Shown here piece by piece: positions 1 through 7,953 of a DNA stretch of 26,705 bases (its first letter is position 1; every line of letters begins with the position of its first letter). The stretch is taken from positions 1-26,705 of the forward strand of contig DCEW01000095.1 in assembly GCA_002314265.1 (NCBI GenBank), given 5' to 3'. A program made the position numbers and the translations under genes. This DNA is from Flavobacteriales bacterium UBA1820. Lineage in GTDB: Bacteria > Bacteroidota > Bacteroidia > Flavobacteriales > UBA1820. The notes below the pieces were generated by a model. That model was not told the origin of the DNA. It ran no database searches and was given only the letters and a program-made list of their open reading frames with translations.

Positions 1-20
1 TTCGAATCCCTCAGCTCCCA
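1..20 (+). tRNA. 3' end of a tRNA (partial, cut by the window edge)
   Basis: The window opens with a canonical T-loop (TTCGAAT, 1-7), followed by the 3' half of the T-stem (CCCTC, 8-12), the 3' acceptor strand (AGCTCCC, 13-19) and an A discriminator at 20. The matching 5' acceptor strand, outside the window, should read GGGAGCT. CCA is not encoded, as the next bases are CAA, which is common in Bacteroidetes tRNA genes. The anticodon lies upstream of the window, so the amino acid cannot be named. tRNA-Val is one possibility, based on the expected acceptor stem and discriminator only. Confidence 0.85.
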
Positions 21-30
21 CAAGCGGCAA

Positions 31-63
31 AGTCCCGCAGCCGACGGCTGCGGGACTTTTTTT
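31..63 (+). terminator. Intrinsic terminator after the tRNA
   Basis: A perfect 12-bp GC-rich stem (31-42 pairs with 46-57) closes a GAC loop and is followed directly by a run of seven T (57-63). It ends the tRNA transcript upstream. Confidence 0.95.
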
Positions 64-452
64 ATGGCCTTTTATGCCCGCGGCGATTTTTCGCAAGCGG
101 CGTTTTTTTCGCCATGCTTTTTCCTTTGGAGAAGTTTTGCCTCGATGCACATTCCCCAGCACTTTCCAACCTCTGGGTCCGTGCGTTCCGCCGGTTGTTT
201 TTTCTTTGTCGTCCTCTCGGTGTCTTTCCCTGCAAAACATCCGTTTTATGAACGGGTGCGCATTTAATTTCAATCCTTTGACGTTTGAGGCGGCTTTCTT
301 TGACCTTATCTGCGGAATCCGGTTGGCCGAACCTTCGGGAGGACTGCCTGAGGGGTTAATCTTTGCCCCGGGGGTTGCAAAAACGCCCCTGTGAGTGTAC
401 CTTTGCTCGACAGGATGTATCGGCATCCGCCGTAACTAAAAAAACGAATGCG
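64..452. other. Gene-free stretch between tRNA terminator and first CDS
   Basis: About 390 bases with no convincing gene. The short open frames here lack recognisable domains, signal peptides or start context. The only structure I can support is the Bacteroidetes-type promoter near its right end (375-405). The remainder is T-rich sequence in which I see nothing. Confidence 0.6.
375..405 (+). promoter_or_regulatory. Bacteroidetes-type promoter for the MBL-fold hydrolase gene
   Basis: TTG at 375-377 is followed after 20 bp by TACCTTTG at 398-405, an exact match to the TAnnTTTG -7 element. Transcription should begin near 410. This excludes the upstream in-frame start at 363 and supports ATG 453 for the next gene. 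Confidence 0.6.
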
Positions 453-1094
453 ATGAAAAGTACGTGCAAGACCCCGATGGGCGAGCTGGAAATCCATACC
501 CTCGGTCATGCGAGCCTGTTGCTGCGCCTGGGTCGGGAGACGATCTACACCGATCCTTACAGCCAGGTGTGCGATTTTACCACCCAGCCCAAGGCTTCGC
601 TGGTGCTCATCACCCACGACCATTACGACCACCTGGACCCGGAGGCGCTTCGACCCATTCTGACTCCCTCGACTACCGTCATAGCCAATCCCGATGCGGC
701 ATCGCATCTGGCCGGAGCCATCAGTCTGCGCAACGGGGAGATGACCTCGTGGAAGGGAATCGCCATCAAAGCCCTTCCGGCTTACAACACAACGGGGCGC
801 AATCCTTCCGGAGAATTTTTCCATCCGCGCGGGGTGGGCAACGGTTACCTGATGGACTTCGACGGTTTTCGGGTGTACGTAGCCGGCGACACGGAATTCA
901 TCCCCGAGATGTCCGCGTGCCGCGGGGTGGACGTGGCTTTTCTGCCCAAAAACCTTCCCTATACCATGAGCGACGAGATGTTCGTCGAGGCAGCCCGTTT
1001 CATTTCCCCGAAAGTGCTCTATCCCTACCATTATTTCGAAGTGGATATCGACTCGCTCCGCCGGGCATTGCCCGGGATCGAAGTACGCCTGTGA
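453..1094 (+). CDS. MBL-fold metal-dependent hydrolase (UlaG/UPF0173-like)
   Basis: A 213-residue protein of the metallo-beta-lactamase superfamily, compact type. The metal-binding signature THDHYDH lies at residues 54-60 (H55, H57, D59, H60), followed by further metal-ligand candidates in the AGDTE segment and a late PYHYF histidine. Proteins of this type hydrolyse phosphoester, lactone or thioester bonds with two metal ions, and the substrate cannot be read from sequence. No signal peptide is visible, so it is probably cytoplasmic. The frame is open back to 363, but the promoter at 375-405 puts the transcript start after that point, so ATG 453 is chosen. The GSCFA gene follows after 35 bases and is probably cotranscribed. 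Confidence 0.85.
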   Translation: MKSTCKTPMGELEIHTLGHASLLLRLGRETIYTDPYSQVCDFTTQPKASLVLITHDHYDHLDPEALRPILTPSTTVIANPDAASHLAGAISLRNGEMTSWKGIAIKALPAYNTTGRNPSGEFFHPRGVGNGYLMDFDGFRVYVAGDTEFIPEMSACRGVDVAFLPKNLPYTMSDEMFVEAARFISPKVLYPYHYFEVDIDSLRRALPGIEVRL

Positions 1095-1129
1095 ACGGCC
1101 GGGGGAAACGATAAAAGCAGGAAAACGGC

Positions 1130-2107
1130 ATGAAACTTTCGATCGACCTTCCTTTCCCGACCTTGGAACATCCGGTGGATTATTCCTCGCACCTGTTGTT
1201 CCTCGGGTCGTGTTTTGCCTCGGCGGTAGGCGAGCGTTTTTCCCGGGTGAAATTCGACACGTGCGTCAATCCTTTCGGGGTTCTGTTCAACCCTTACTCG
1301 GTACTCGATGCGGTGGATCGTATCGTACAGTGCCGGCATTTCCGCGCCGAGGATTTCTTTGAATCCGACGGCCGTTACCTGAGTCTTGCCCTGCACAGCG
1401 ACCACAGTTATCCCGACCTCGCTACGGCGCTCCGGGAGGTTAATGCTCTGATAGATCGTCTTCACACCCAGGTGCCGCAGTGGACGCATGTGTTTCTTAC
1501 CTTCGGCACGGCACAGGTGTACCGCTATCGTCCCACGGGGGAGATCTGTGCCAACTGCCACAAGATCCCCCAACGGGAATTTTCCAAAGAGCGGATGAGT
1601 GTCGGGCAGATCGTTGCGATGGCGCGCCGCACCCAGGAGGCTTTGCGGGCGGTCAATCCCGGGGTGACGATCGTCTATACCGTCAGCCCGGTGCGCTATC
1701 TGGACGAGGGGCCTTTGGGCAACAGCGCCAGCAAAGGGGTGCTGTTCTGTGCGGTGGAAGAATTGACCGGATCCCGGGAGCAGGTGTATCTTCCGGTGTA
1801 CGAATACATCATGGATCAGTTGCGCGACTATCGTTTTTTTGGACCGGATCTGGTGCATCCCAACGAGTTGGCGGTCGATTGCCTGTGGGAACGCCTCGCT
1901 CCGGTGCTCTTTTCCCGGCCGACGCAACAAGCCATCGGAGAAGTGGAGGCTGTGGTCCGTGCGGCCGACCACCGTCCCTTTCATCCGGAAGGGGAGGGAT
2001 ACCGTCGCCATTGTCAGGGGTCGATGGAGCGGATTCGTGCCTTGAAAGTCCGTTATCCTTCCTTGGATTTTTCCCGGGAAGAGGCGGTTTTTACCGCCCG
2101 GAAGTAA
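1130..2107 (+). CDS. GSCFA domain-containing protein (SGNH-hydrolase-like)
   Basis: A 325-residue protein. The family-defining GSCFA motif is near the N-terminus (LFLGSCFASAVGERF, about residues 24-38), followed by the conserved NPFGVLFNP block. A C-terminal DLVHPNELA segment resembles the D-x-x-H catalytic block of SGNH/GDSL hydrolases. The serine of GSCFA would then be the nucleophile; this is an inference, as the family function is not established. No signal peptide is seen. It shares an operon with the MBL-fold hydrolase, 35 bp upstream. GSCFA proteins are frequent in Bacteroidetes and proteobacteria, often near glycan or surface genes, but no such context is visible here. Confidence 0.88.
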   Translation: MKLSIDLPFPTLEHPVDYSSHLLFLGSCFASAVGERFSRVKFDTCVNPFGVLFNPYSVLDAVDRIVQCRHFRAEDFFESDGRYLSLALHSDHSYPDLATALREVNALIDRLHTQVPQWTHVFLTFGTAQVYRYRPTGEICANCHKIPQREFSKERMSVGQIVAMARRTQEALRAVNPGVTIVYTVSPVRYLDEGPLGNSASKGVLFCAVEELTGSREQVYLPVYEYIMDQLRDYRFFGPDLVHPNELAVDCLWERLAPVLFSRPTQQAIGEVEAVVRAADHRPFHPEGEGYRRHCQGSMERIRALKVRYPSLDFSREEAVFTARK

Positions 2108-2199
2108 CGTTTTCTTTCCCTTTGGACCACAGGGGGCGTTGGCCGGGGAAAAAAGTGCATGCGGATGGATCTCGGGTACGTTAAAGAGAACGCTATCTG

Positions 2200-2230
2200 T
2201 TTGTAAACTCGAAAATATTGTGGAATTTTG
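2200..2230 (+). promoter_or_regulatory. Possible promoter for the lipoprotein/barrel pair
   Basis: TTTG at 2200-2203 is followed after 19 bp by GAATTTTG at 2223-2230, one mismatch from TAnnTTTG. It sits about 34 bases ahead of the lipoprotein start. The spacing is right but the -7 box is imperfect, so this is tentative. Confidence 0.35.
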
Positions 2231-2263
2231 TCCATCTCAAAGCAACAAAAACCAAATACGAAA

Positions 2264-3004
2264 ATGAGAAAAACAATCAAGCGCATCGGAGCCCTGGCAG
2301 CGTTGGCGGTGGGGATTGTCGCTTTTTCGGCTTGTTCGAAAGACGACTTCATCAAATACATCAGCGATAGCTACGTGGTTCAGACACAGGGGTCTTCGGA
2401 TTTCTTCAACAAGGAAAACGGCCAGGTTTGGGATATTCTGGATGCCAAAGGCAGTGTCAAGTATTATGTGTATCCGAATGTTCCGGTGATCCGTTACGGC
2501 GAAGATGCCTCCAGCAGTGCGGGTACGGATTCCTACCTGCGTATCCTCAAGGAGCAGATGGGCGCTTACGGCTATACCAACACTGCCGACGAGAGCGAAG
2601 CCGACCTCATGATCTGCATGTCCAATTTCCAACTCTTTTACACCGATGTCGTTTGGCTGCCCAGTTCGATGACCAACCCGTATTTCTCTTTCTGGGGGGG
2701 ATATTACCCTTGGCTCTACACGCCGGTGATCGCCGAGACCTATACCAATACCGTGTTTATCGAGATCGTCGAAGCCGAATCGCTCAGAAAATACCGCGAC
2801 TGGTACCAGAATACCTGGACTCCGAACAATCCGGGAAAATATCCTGCGGGGAACGACGTGCCGGAAGACATGCGTCCCTTGACCGTATGGAAATGCGACA
2901 TTTCGGGAGAATATACGTTCGATGATACTTCGATCAACGATTCGTATATCTTCGACCGCATTCCCCAAGCGTTCAACCAGTCCTCGTACATGGATATTAA
3001 GTAA
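2264..3004 (+). CDS. DUF4136-like lipoprotein
   Basis: A 246-residue exported lipoprotein. The N-terminus has two Arg/Lys clusters, a hydrophobic stretch and a lipobox ending FSAC with C24 as the lipidated residue. The next residues, SKDD, include an acidic pair just after the cysteine, which resembles the lipoprotein surface-export signal of Bacteroidetes, so outer-leaflet exposure is plausible. The mature part, rich in Tyr and Trp, fits DUF4136, a family of unknown role, and I assign it at moderate confidence. The ATG at 2264 is chosen over an upstream TTG because it places the basic region and lipobox correctly. The outer-membrane barrel gene begins 23 bases downstream, so the two probably act together in the envelope. 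Confidence 0.8.
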   Translation: MRKTIKRIGALAALAVGIVAFSACSKDDFIKYISDSYVVQTQGSSDFFNKENGQVWDILDAKGSVKYYVYPNVPVIRYGEDASSSAGTDSYLRILKEQMGAYGYTNTADESEADLMICMSNFQLFYTDVVWLPSSMTNPYFSFWGGYYPWLYTPVIAETYTNTVFIEIVEAESLRKYRDWYQNTWTPNNPGKYPAGNDVPEDMRPLTVWKCDISGEYTFDDTSINDSYIFDRIPQAFNQSSYMDIK

Positions 3005-3027
3005 TTAATCTAAAATCGGATACAAAG

Positions 3028-3708
3028 ATGATGAGTAAAAAATATATGGCCGTTGCGGCACTGATGTTGTGTTTTGCGGCACAAGCCTCCGCACAGACCG
3101 TCATGGTAGAAAATACGGGGCGCGCTGCGGTGTCGAACTATGTGCCCGAGATGGGATTTACGGCCGATATCAATGTCGGATATATCCTGGGATTGGGCGA
3201 TGCGCACAATTATGCCAATGCCACCCCGCTGCCTTCGTATCACATCGGACTCGGATACTTCCTGGACAAACACTGGAGAGTAGGGCTTTCCTACCAGAAG
3301 TCCTTCCTGCAGGAAGACATGGGATTCCGTACGTTCAACAACGGGTATTATTCCATTTACGGCCATGCCGTACGCAATGTCGATTTTGACAACGTCATGC
3401 TCAATGGCGACTATACCTTCCCCGTATCGCGTTGGGTGCGCCCCTATGTAGGATTGTCGATCGGGATGGGTTCGGTGAAAATGTACACCGACATAGCCAA
3501 CCGGTATTCCATGAGCGATTCGAAGTGGATGTTCACCATCGCTCCCGAGGCTGGTCTGCGCGGATATTTCGACCGCCATATGACGGTAGGTTACCGTGCG
3601 TCGGTAGCTTATAGCCGGGCATTCGGCGACCTCGAAACACTCGACGGCGCCATCTCCTCGCCTTCCTATCTGCGTATCGGTGTCGGTGCATTCGTCAAGT
3701 TCCTTTGA
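3028..3708 (+). CDS. Outer-membrane beta-barrel protein
   Basis: A 226-residue protein with a clear type I signal peptide (MMSKKYMAVAALMLCFAAQASAQ, cleavage after ASA). The rest alternates short amphipathic strands rich in Gly, Tyr and Phe with turns, as in 8-strand OmpA/OmpW-sized barrels, and it ends in a hydrophobic C-terminus (GAFVKFL). No enzymatic motif is visible, and its role (pore, adhesion or structural) cannot be determined. ATG at 3028 and 3031 are both possible. It follows the lipoprotein gene by 23 bases and is closed by the terminator at 3733-3768, giving a two-gene envelope operon. Confidence 0.8.
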   Translation: MMSKKYMAVAALMLCFAAQASAQTVMVENTGRAAVSNYVPEMGFTADINVGYILGLGDAHNYANATPLPSYHIGLGYFLDKHWRVGLSYQKSFLQEDMGFRTFNNGYYSIYGHAVRNVDFDNVMLNGDYTFPVSRWVRPYVGLSIGMGSVKMYTDIANRYSMSDSKWMFTIAPEAGLRGYFDRHMTVGYRASVAYSRAFGDLETLDGAISSPSYLRIGVGAFVKFL

Positions 3709-3727
3709 TCGTATCTCCGGTCGATAC

Positions 3728-3768
3728 AAAAAGATCGCCGCCCCCTTTCGGGGCGGCGATCTTTTTTT
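3728..3768 (+). terminator. Intrinsic terminator after the barrel gene
   Basis: A perfect 12-bp stem, 3733-3744 with 3750-3761, closes a CTTTC loop and is followed by seven T (3762-3768). A five-A run (3728-3732) precedes it, so it could also act on minus-strand transcripts leaving pckA. Confidence 0.95.
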
Positions 3769-3899
3769 GTCCGGTAAGAAAAGCAATCCACCGAAGGAGT
3801 GTTTTTTCCTTCGCATGTACAGCGAGGAAAGAAGGGAAAGAGAAAAAAACAATTTGAGTTCCGGAAGGATCCTTTTGCAGGATTTCCAGCGGGGCGGAC

Positions 3900-3938
3900 A
3901 AAAGCAAAGGGCGACGCCTGAAAGGCGCCGCCCTTTGC
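3900..3938 (-). terminator. Intrinsic terminator of pckA
   Basis: Read on the minus strand, a GC-rich hairpin (3938-3904) with a 10-bp outer stem, one A-C mismatch, a 4-bp inner stem and a 5-base loop is followed by TTTT. It lies just beyond the pckA stop codon. Confidence 0.8.
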
Positions 3939-3967
3939 ACAAGAGCGGAAGTCGTTAGCTCGCTCGC

Positions 3968-5575
3968 TTAAAGTTTCGGGCCGGCAGCCACCAAGGCTTT
4001 TCCGGCTTCGTTGTCGGTGTATTTCTGGAAGTTCTTGATGAAACGTCCTGCCAGATCCTTGGCTTTTTCGTCCCACTGAGCCGGGTCGGCATACGTGTCG
4101 CGCGGATCGAGGATGGCCGGATCGACATTCGGCAGGGCGGTAGGCACCTTGAAGTCGAAGTAAGGGATCGTCTTGGTCGGAGCTTTGTCGATCGAACCGT
4201 CCAGGATGGCATCGATGATGCCGCGCGTATCGCGGATGGAGATACGTTTGCCCGTTCCGTTCCAGCCGGTGTTGACCAGATAAGCCTTTGCCCCGGATTT
4301 TTCCATCTTCTTGACAAGTTCATGGGCGTATTTGGTGGGGTGCAGCGACAGGAAGGCTGCGCCAAAGCAAGCCGAGAACGTCGGGGTCGGTTCGGTGATA
4401 CCGCGTTCGGTGCCGGCCAGTTTGGCCGTGAAGCCCGACAGGAAGTAGTACTGCGTCTGTTCCGGGGTCAGGATCGACACGGGAGGCAGCACACCGAAGG
4501 CATCGGCCGAAAGGAAGATCACTTTCTCGGCAGCCGGAGCTTTCGAGACGGGTTTAACGATATTCTTGATGTGGTCGATGGGGTACGACACACGGGTGTT
4601 CTCGGTCACGGACTTGTCGGCGAAGTCGATCTTGCCGTTCTTGTCTACCGTAACGTTTTCCAGCAGGGCGTCGCGGCGGATGGCGTTGTAGATGTCCGGT
4701 TCGGATTCCTTGTCCAGGTTGATGACCTTGGCATAGCAGCCGCCTTCGAAGTTGAACACGCCTTCGTCGTCCCAGCCGTGTTCGTCGTCGCCGATCAGCA
4801 GACGTTTCGGATCGGTGGACAGGGTCGTTTTACCCGTGCCGGAGAGCCCGAAGAAGATGGCAGTGTTCTTGCCGTTCATGTCCGTATTGGCCGAGCAGTG
4901 CATCGAAGCCATACCCTTGAGCGGAAGCAGGTAGTTCATGTAGGAGAAGATACCTTTCTTCATCTCTCCGCCGTACCACGTGTTGAGGATCACCTGCTGT
5001 TTTTCCGTCAGGTTGAATACCACGGCCGTTTCGGAGTTCAGGCCCAGTTCCTTGTAGTTTACCACCTTGGCTTTGGCTGCGTTGAAGGATACGAAATCCG
5101 GTTCGCCGTAGTTGGCCAGTTCCTCTTCGGTAGGACGGATGAACATGTTCTTGACAAAGTGAGCCTGCCAAGCCACCTCCATGATGAAGCGCACCTTGAT
5201 ACGGGAGTTTTCGTTCGCTCCGCAGAAGGTATCCATCACGTAGAGATCTTTGTTGGAAAGTTCCTTGACGGCCAGTTCCTTCAGCACGTCCCACGTTTTG
5301 GGCGAAACGGGCTTGTTGTCGTTTTTGTAACCTTCCGAGGTCCACCAGATCGTGTCGCGGGTGGTGTCGTCCAGTACGAAAAATTTATCCTTGGGCGAGC
5401 GGCCGGTGTAGATACCGGTCATCACGTTTACTGCTCCCAGTTCGGTTACTTGCCCTTTTTCATAGCCTTGCAGGCTGGGGTCGGTTTCTGCTTTGAAAAG
5501 CTCTTCGTACGAGGGGTTGTGATAGATTTTCTTCACGCCCGTGATCCCGTACTTGGAAAGATCCAGATTAGCCAT
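3968..5575 (-). CDS. pckA: Phosphoenolpyruvate carboxykinase (ATP)
   Basis: A full-length 535-residue PEP carboxykinase of the ATP-using class. It catalyses oxaloacetate + ATP to PEP + CO2 + ADP; in gut Bacteroidales the reverse, ATP-forming CO2 fixation towards fumarate and succinate is important. Visible motifs are the substrate-binding RSPKDKF segment (about residue 59-65), the metal-site region GGEMKKG and MHCSAN, the P-loop GLSGTGKTT (about 242-250) and the acidic [11 protein letters not shown] block (about 262-272). The start ATG 5575 lies at the usual family position. It is transcribed alone, with a 273-bp upstream region and its own terminator. That region carries an Fnr/Crp-like inverted repeat (5712-5744) but no exact TAnnTTTG box on this strand. 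Confidence 0.98.
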   Translation of the reverse strand: MANLDLSKYGITGVKKIYHNPSYEELFKAETDPSLQGYEKGQVTELGAVNVMTGIYTGRSPKDKFFVLDDTTRDTIWWTSEGYKNDNKPVSPKTWDVLKELAVKELSNKDLYVMDTFCGANENSRIKVRFIMEVAWQAHFVKNMFIRPTEEELANYGEPDFVSFNAAKAKVVNYKELGLNSETAVVFNLTEKQQVILNTWYGGEMKKGIFSYMNYLLPLKGMASMHCSANTDMNGKNTAIFFGLSGTGKTTLSTDPKRLLIGDDEHGWDDEGVFNFEGGCYAKVINLDKESEPDIYNAIRRDALLENVTVDKNGKIDFADKSVTENTRVSYPIDHIKNIVKPVSKAPAAEKVIFLSADAFGVLPPVSILTPEQTQYYFLSGFTAKLAGTERGITEPTPTFSACFGAAFLSLHPTKYAHELVKKMEKSGAKAYLVNTGWNGTGKRISIRDTRGIIDAILDGSIDKAPTKTIPYFDFKVPTALPNVDPAILDPRDTYADPAQWDEKAKDLAGRFIKNFQKYTDNEAGKALVAAGPKL

Positions 5576-5711
5576 TTTGTTTTACGTTTTTTAATTGATT
5601 ATTTTGATTTGATATTTTTCGTTCGTCTTTGATTTAATATACTGCCCTTCAATGGGTTCTGTTTTTGTCCTCCCCCCGTTCAAAAGGCTCATAAAGGTGA
5701 GAAAGTCCCGG

Positions 5712-5744
5712 GCTAAAAAAAATGATTTGTATCATATTTTTAGC
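5712..5744. promoter_or_regulatory. AT-rich inverted repeat with Fnr/Crp-like core upstream of pckA
   Basis: Arms 5712-5726 and 5731-5744 form a near-perfect inverted repeat (GCTAAAAA...ATGAT, TTGT, ATCAT...TTTTTAGC) with one extra base. The core ATGAT-N4-ATCAT (5722-5735) differs only in the outermost base of each half from the Fnr consensus TTGAT-N4-ATCAA. It lies about 140-160 bp before the pckA start, between pckA and the FAH gene. It has no run of T after it that would make it a terminator. The operator role is inferred. Confidence 0.4.
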
Positions 5745-5848
5745 AGTTTTAATAAACTTATAACATTTCGGAGTCCCCCGGGAGCAGGCAGAGGGGAGGT
5801 TGGAGTAGAAGTCGCTTCCCATTGGGGAGAAGCCAGGCATAGCGGAAG

Positions 5849-6448
5849 CTACTTGATCTTCAAGCGCAAAACCTCTTCCCGGTCGATCCAGCCGGTGAAG
5901 CGTTCCCCGCCTTTGACCGTGAGGGCAGCCGCCGGCGCCCCGGTGAGCAGGATGTCGCCCGTCTTGAGGGTGTAGTAGCGCGACACGATCCCGATGGCCT
6001 GGTCGATGGAAAAGCGCATCTGTCCTGCCTCGCCCCGCATCACGTCCTTTTCTCCGTCGGAAAGTCCGAAGCAGATCCGGCCGGGGTCTTCGAAAGCCCC
6101 TTTGTCGATCCAGCGGCCGATGGCCGCCGCGCCGTCGAATCCTTTGGCGATGTCCACCGGTTGGCCTTCCGCAGCCAGGCGGTCGTAGAGGTCCTGTGCC
6201 GTGAAGTCTATCCCGAGGGTAAAGGCGTCGTAGTATTTGTGGGCAAACCGCGGGTCGATGTATTTGCCCAGGCGGCAGATGCGCACGGCCAGTTCGGCTT
6301 CGAGGGTGATCCGCTGCGAGAATTCCGGCAGGAAAAAAGGATTGCCCCCGTGCAGGATGCACGAGTCGGGTTTGAGGAAAATGACCGGTTGTGGTGGCGC
6401 GGCCGCCTCGCCGTGGGGGTAGTTCTGTCCCAGACAGATGATCTTCAT
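5849..6448 (-). CDS. Fumarylacetoacetate hydrolase (FAH) family protein
   Basis: A 199-residue protein of the small single-domain FAH type. Family members hydrolyse or decarboxylate acylpyruvates or oxaloacetate with a bound Mg ion. Signs are the N-terminal ICLGQNYPHG segment (the usual CIGLNY-like start), the metal-ligand region LEAELAV, the GIDFTAQD block and the late LKTGDILLTGAP motif. The oxaloacetate decarboxylase or acylpyruvase subtype cannot be separated by eye. It lies 63 bp downstream of the Sua5/YciO/YrdC gene in the same direction and is the last gene of that minus-strand run. Its proximity to pckA, whose substrate is oxaloacetate, is suggestive only. Confidence 0.88.
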   Translation of the reverse strand: MKIICLGQNYPHGEAAAPPQPVIFLKPDSCILHGGNPFFLPEFSQRITLEAELAVRICRLGKYIDPRFAHKYYDAFTLGIDFTAQDLYDRLAAEGQPVDIAKGFDGAAAIGRWIDKGAFEDPGRICFGLSDGEKDVMRGEAGQMRFSIDQAIGIVSRYYTLKTGDILLTGAPAAALTVKGGERFTGWIDREEVLRLKIK

Positions 6449-6511
6449 TCCGTGTCTTTTTCAGCTATCTTCTTTTCGTTCTTCTCTCTCTCTTTGCGCG
6501 TGCGACCTTGT

Positions 6512-7135
6512 TTATAAGAATTCGTCCGCCGGACCCGCCCCCTGGCGCAATACCTGCGGATGGCCGTCCACGAGGGAAATGACGGTCGAGGCAATGTTGC
6601 CCCCATAGCCTCCGTCGATCACCAGGTCCACGACCGTATCCATCCGTTCGGCGATCAGCGAAGGGTCGGTGGTGTATTCCAGGATTTCGTCCGTGTCGTA
6701 CACCGAAGTTGAGATGATGGGGTTGCCCAGGGCGCGGACGATCTCGCGGGGGATGTTGTTGTCCGGTACGCGGATACCGACCGTTTTCTTGCCCTTGAAG
6801 GCTTTGGGCAGCCCCGGTCCGGCCGGCAGGATAAAGGTGTAGGGGCCGGGCAGCAGCCGCTTGAGGATCTTGAATGTAGGGGTGTCTATCTGCCGGGCGT
6901 ACATCGAGAGGTTGCTCAGGTCGGAGCAGATGAACGAAAAATTGGCCTTCTCGGGTTTGACGTGTTTGAGCCGGCAAAGCGCTTCGACGGCTTTGTAGTT
7001 GCCGATGTCGCAGCCCAGTCCGTACACCGTATCGGTGGGATAGATCACCAGCCCTCCGCGGCGCAGCACTTCTACGACCTGTTCGATGCGGCGCGGGTCG
7101 GGATTTTCGGGGTAGATTTTGATCAGTTCAGCCAT
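6512..7135 (-). CDS. Sua5/YciO/YrdC-family protein (threonylcarbamoyl-AMP synthase type)
   Basis: A 207-residue protein with the YrdC fold. Family members make threonylcarbamoyl-AMP from Thr, bicarbonate and ATP for tRNA t6A37. Visible features are GGLVIYPTDTVYGLGCD (about residues 24-40), LKHVKPEK, a KRLLPGPYTFILPA block, VGIRVPDN and PIISTSV. The LKH..K and ISTS details are closer to the YciO branch, whose in vivo role is less certain than TsaC, so I give no gene symbol. It lacks the extra C-terminal Sua5 domain. ATG 7135 is chosen because family homology begins just after it; the frame stays open 30 codons further upstream without family residues. The HAD gene lies 108 bp upstream. Confidence 0.9.
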   Translation of the reverse strand: MAELIKIYPENPDPRRIEQVVEVLRRGGLVIYPTDTVYGLGCDIGNYKAVEALCRLKHVKPEKANFSFICSDLSNLSMYARQIDTPTFKILKRLLPGPYTFILPAGPGLPKAFKGKKTVGIRVPDNNIPREIVRALGNPIISTSVYDTDEILEYTTDPSLIAERMDTVVDLVIDGGYGGNIASTVISLVDGHPQVLRQGAGPADEFL

Positions 7136-7243
7136 CGTGCGTTCGGGATTCGTTTTTCCGGAAGCTAAATTACGCATTTTCTCCGTTTTTGTCCTGCCCG
7201 GGAGGCAGAAAACAGGCCTTTTCACCAGGCGGAAGCGCCGAGG

Positions 7244-7894
7244 TCAGAGTCCCAGCAGGGAAGCCAACTGCGGCACGGATTCGGCCAGGAGGGTAGCTCC
7301 GGCGGCGGACAACTCCTCCCGGCTGCCGTAGCCCCACAACACTCCGATGCTCTCCAGGGCGTTGTCCTTCGCCCCCTCGATGTCGTGATGCCGATCGCCG
7401 ATCATCACTGCGCGATCCGGAGAGATCCCGCACGATACCAAAGCGTAACGCACCACATCGGTCTTTTTCGAGCGGGTATCGTCCATTGTCGCTGCTGCGA
7501 CAAAGTCGAAAAACGGGAGGAGCTGGAAATGCTCCAGGATCTTTCGGGCGTAGAGCTCCGGTTTCGAACTGGCCAGGAGGATCCGTACCCCGTGCCTTTT
7601 CAGATCTTCCAACAGCTCCTTTATCCCCGGGTAGAGTTCATTCTCAAAGATCCCTTGTCGGGAAAAGTATTCCCGGTACCGTCCGACCGCCTGCCGGGCC
7701 TGCTCCGGCGAAAAGCCGTAAAACGTGGAAAACGAATCCACCAAAGGCGGTCCGATAAAAGGGTATAGCGTGGTGCGGTCTTTGACTTCGATGCCGAAAA
7801 AGGACAGCGCATAGGCGACCGAACGGGTAATGCCTTCACCGGGGTCGGTCAGGGTACCGTCCAGGTCGAAGAGGCAGTAGGCGTATCGAGGCAT
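7244..7894 (-). CDS. HAD-IA family hydrolase (phosphoglycolate phosphatase-like)
   Basis: A 216-residue phosphatase of the haloacid-dehalogenase superfamily with an alpha-helical cap. Motif I FDLDGTLTD is at about residues 8-16, motif II is LLASSKPE, a conserved lysine follows in the RSKKTDV segment, and motif IV MIGDRHHDIEGA provides the acidic pair. Related proteins dephosphorylate phosphoglycolate, nucleotides or pyrophosphate; substrate specificity is not readable here. The frame extends upstream to 8395 but that part overlaps the exported-protein gene in another frame and shows no homology, so ATG 7894 is used. It is the third gene of a minus-strand run starting with the C69 dipeptidase. 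Confidence 0.92.
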   Translation of the reverse strand: MPRYAYCLFDLDGTLTDPGEGITRSVAYALSFFGIEVKDRTTLYPFIGPPLVDSFSTFYGFSPEQARQAVGRYREYFSRQGIFENELYPGIKELLEDLKRHGVRILLASSKPELYARKILEHFQLLPFFDFVAAATMDDTRSKKTDVVRYALVSCGISPDRAVMIGDRHHDIEGAKDNALESIGVLWGYGSREELSAAGATLLAESVPQLASLLGL

Positions 7895-7953
7895 CGGGTT
7901 TTGCGTTTTTTTTCTTTGCCGAAGCAAGTGGGGGAAAGGAGCGGCGAATAGGT

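Noticed and set aside
4322..5632. A 436-codon plus-strand frame opposite pckA
   Set aside because: Shadow of a strongly conserved gene; Phe/Val/Gly-rich composition without motifs.
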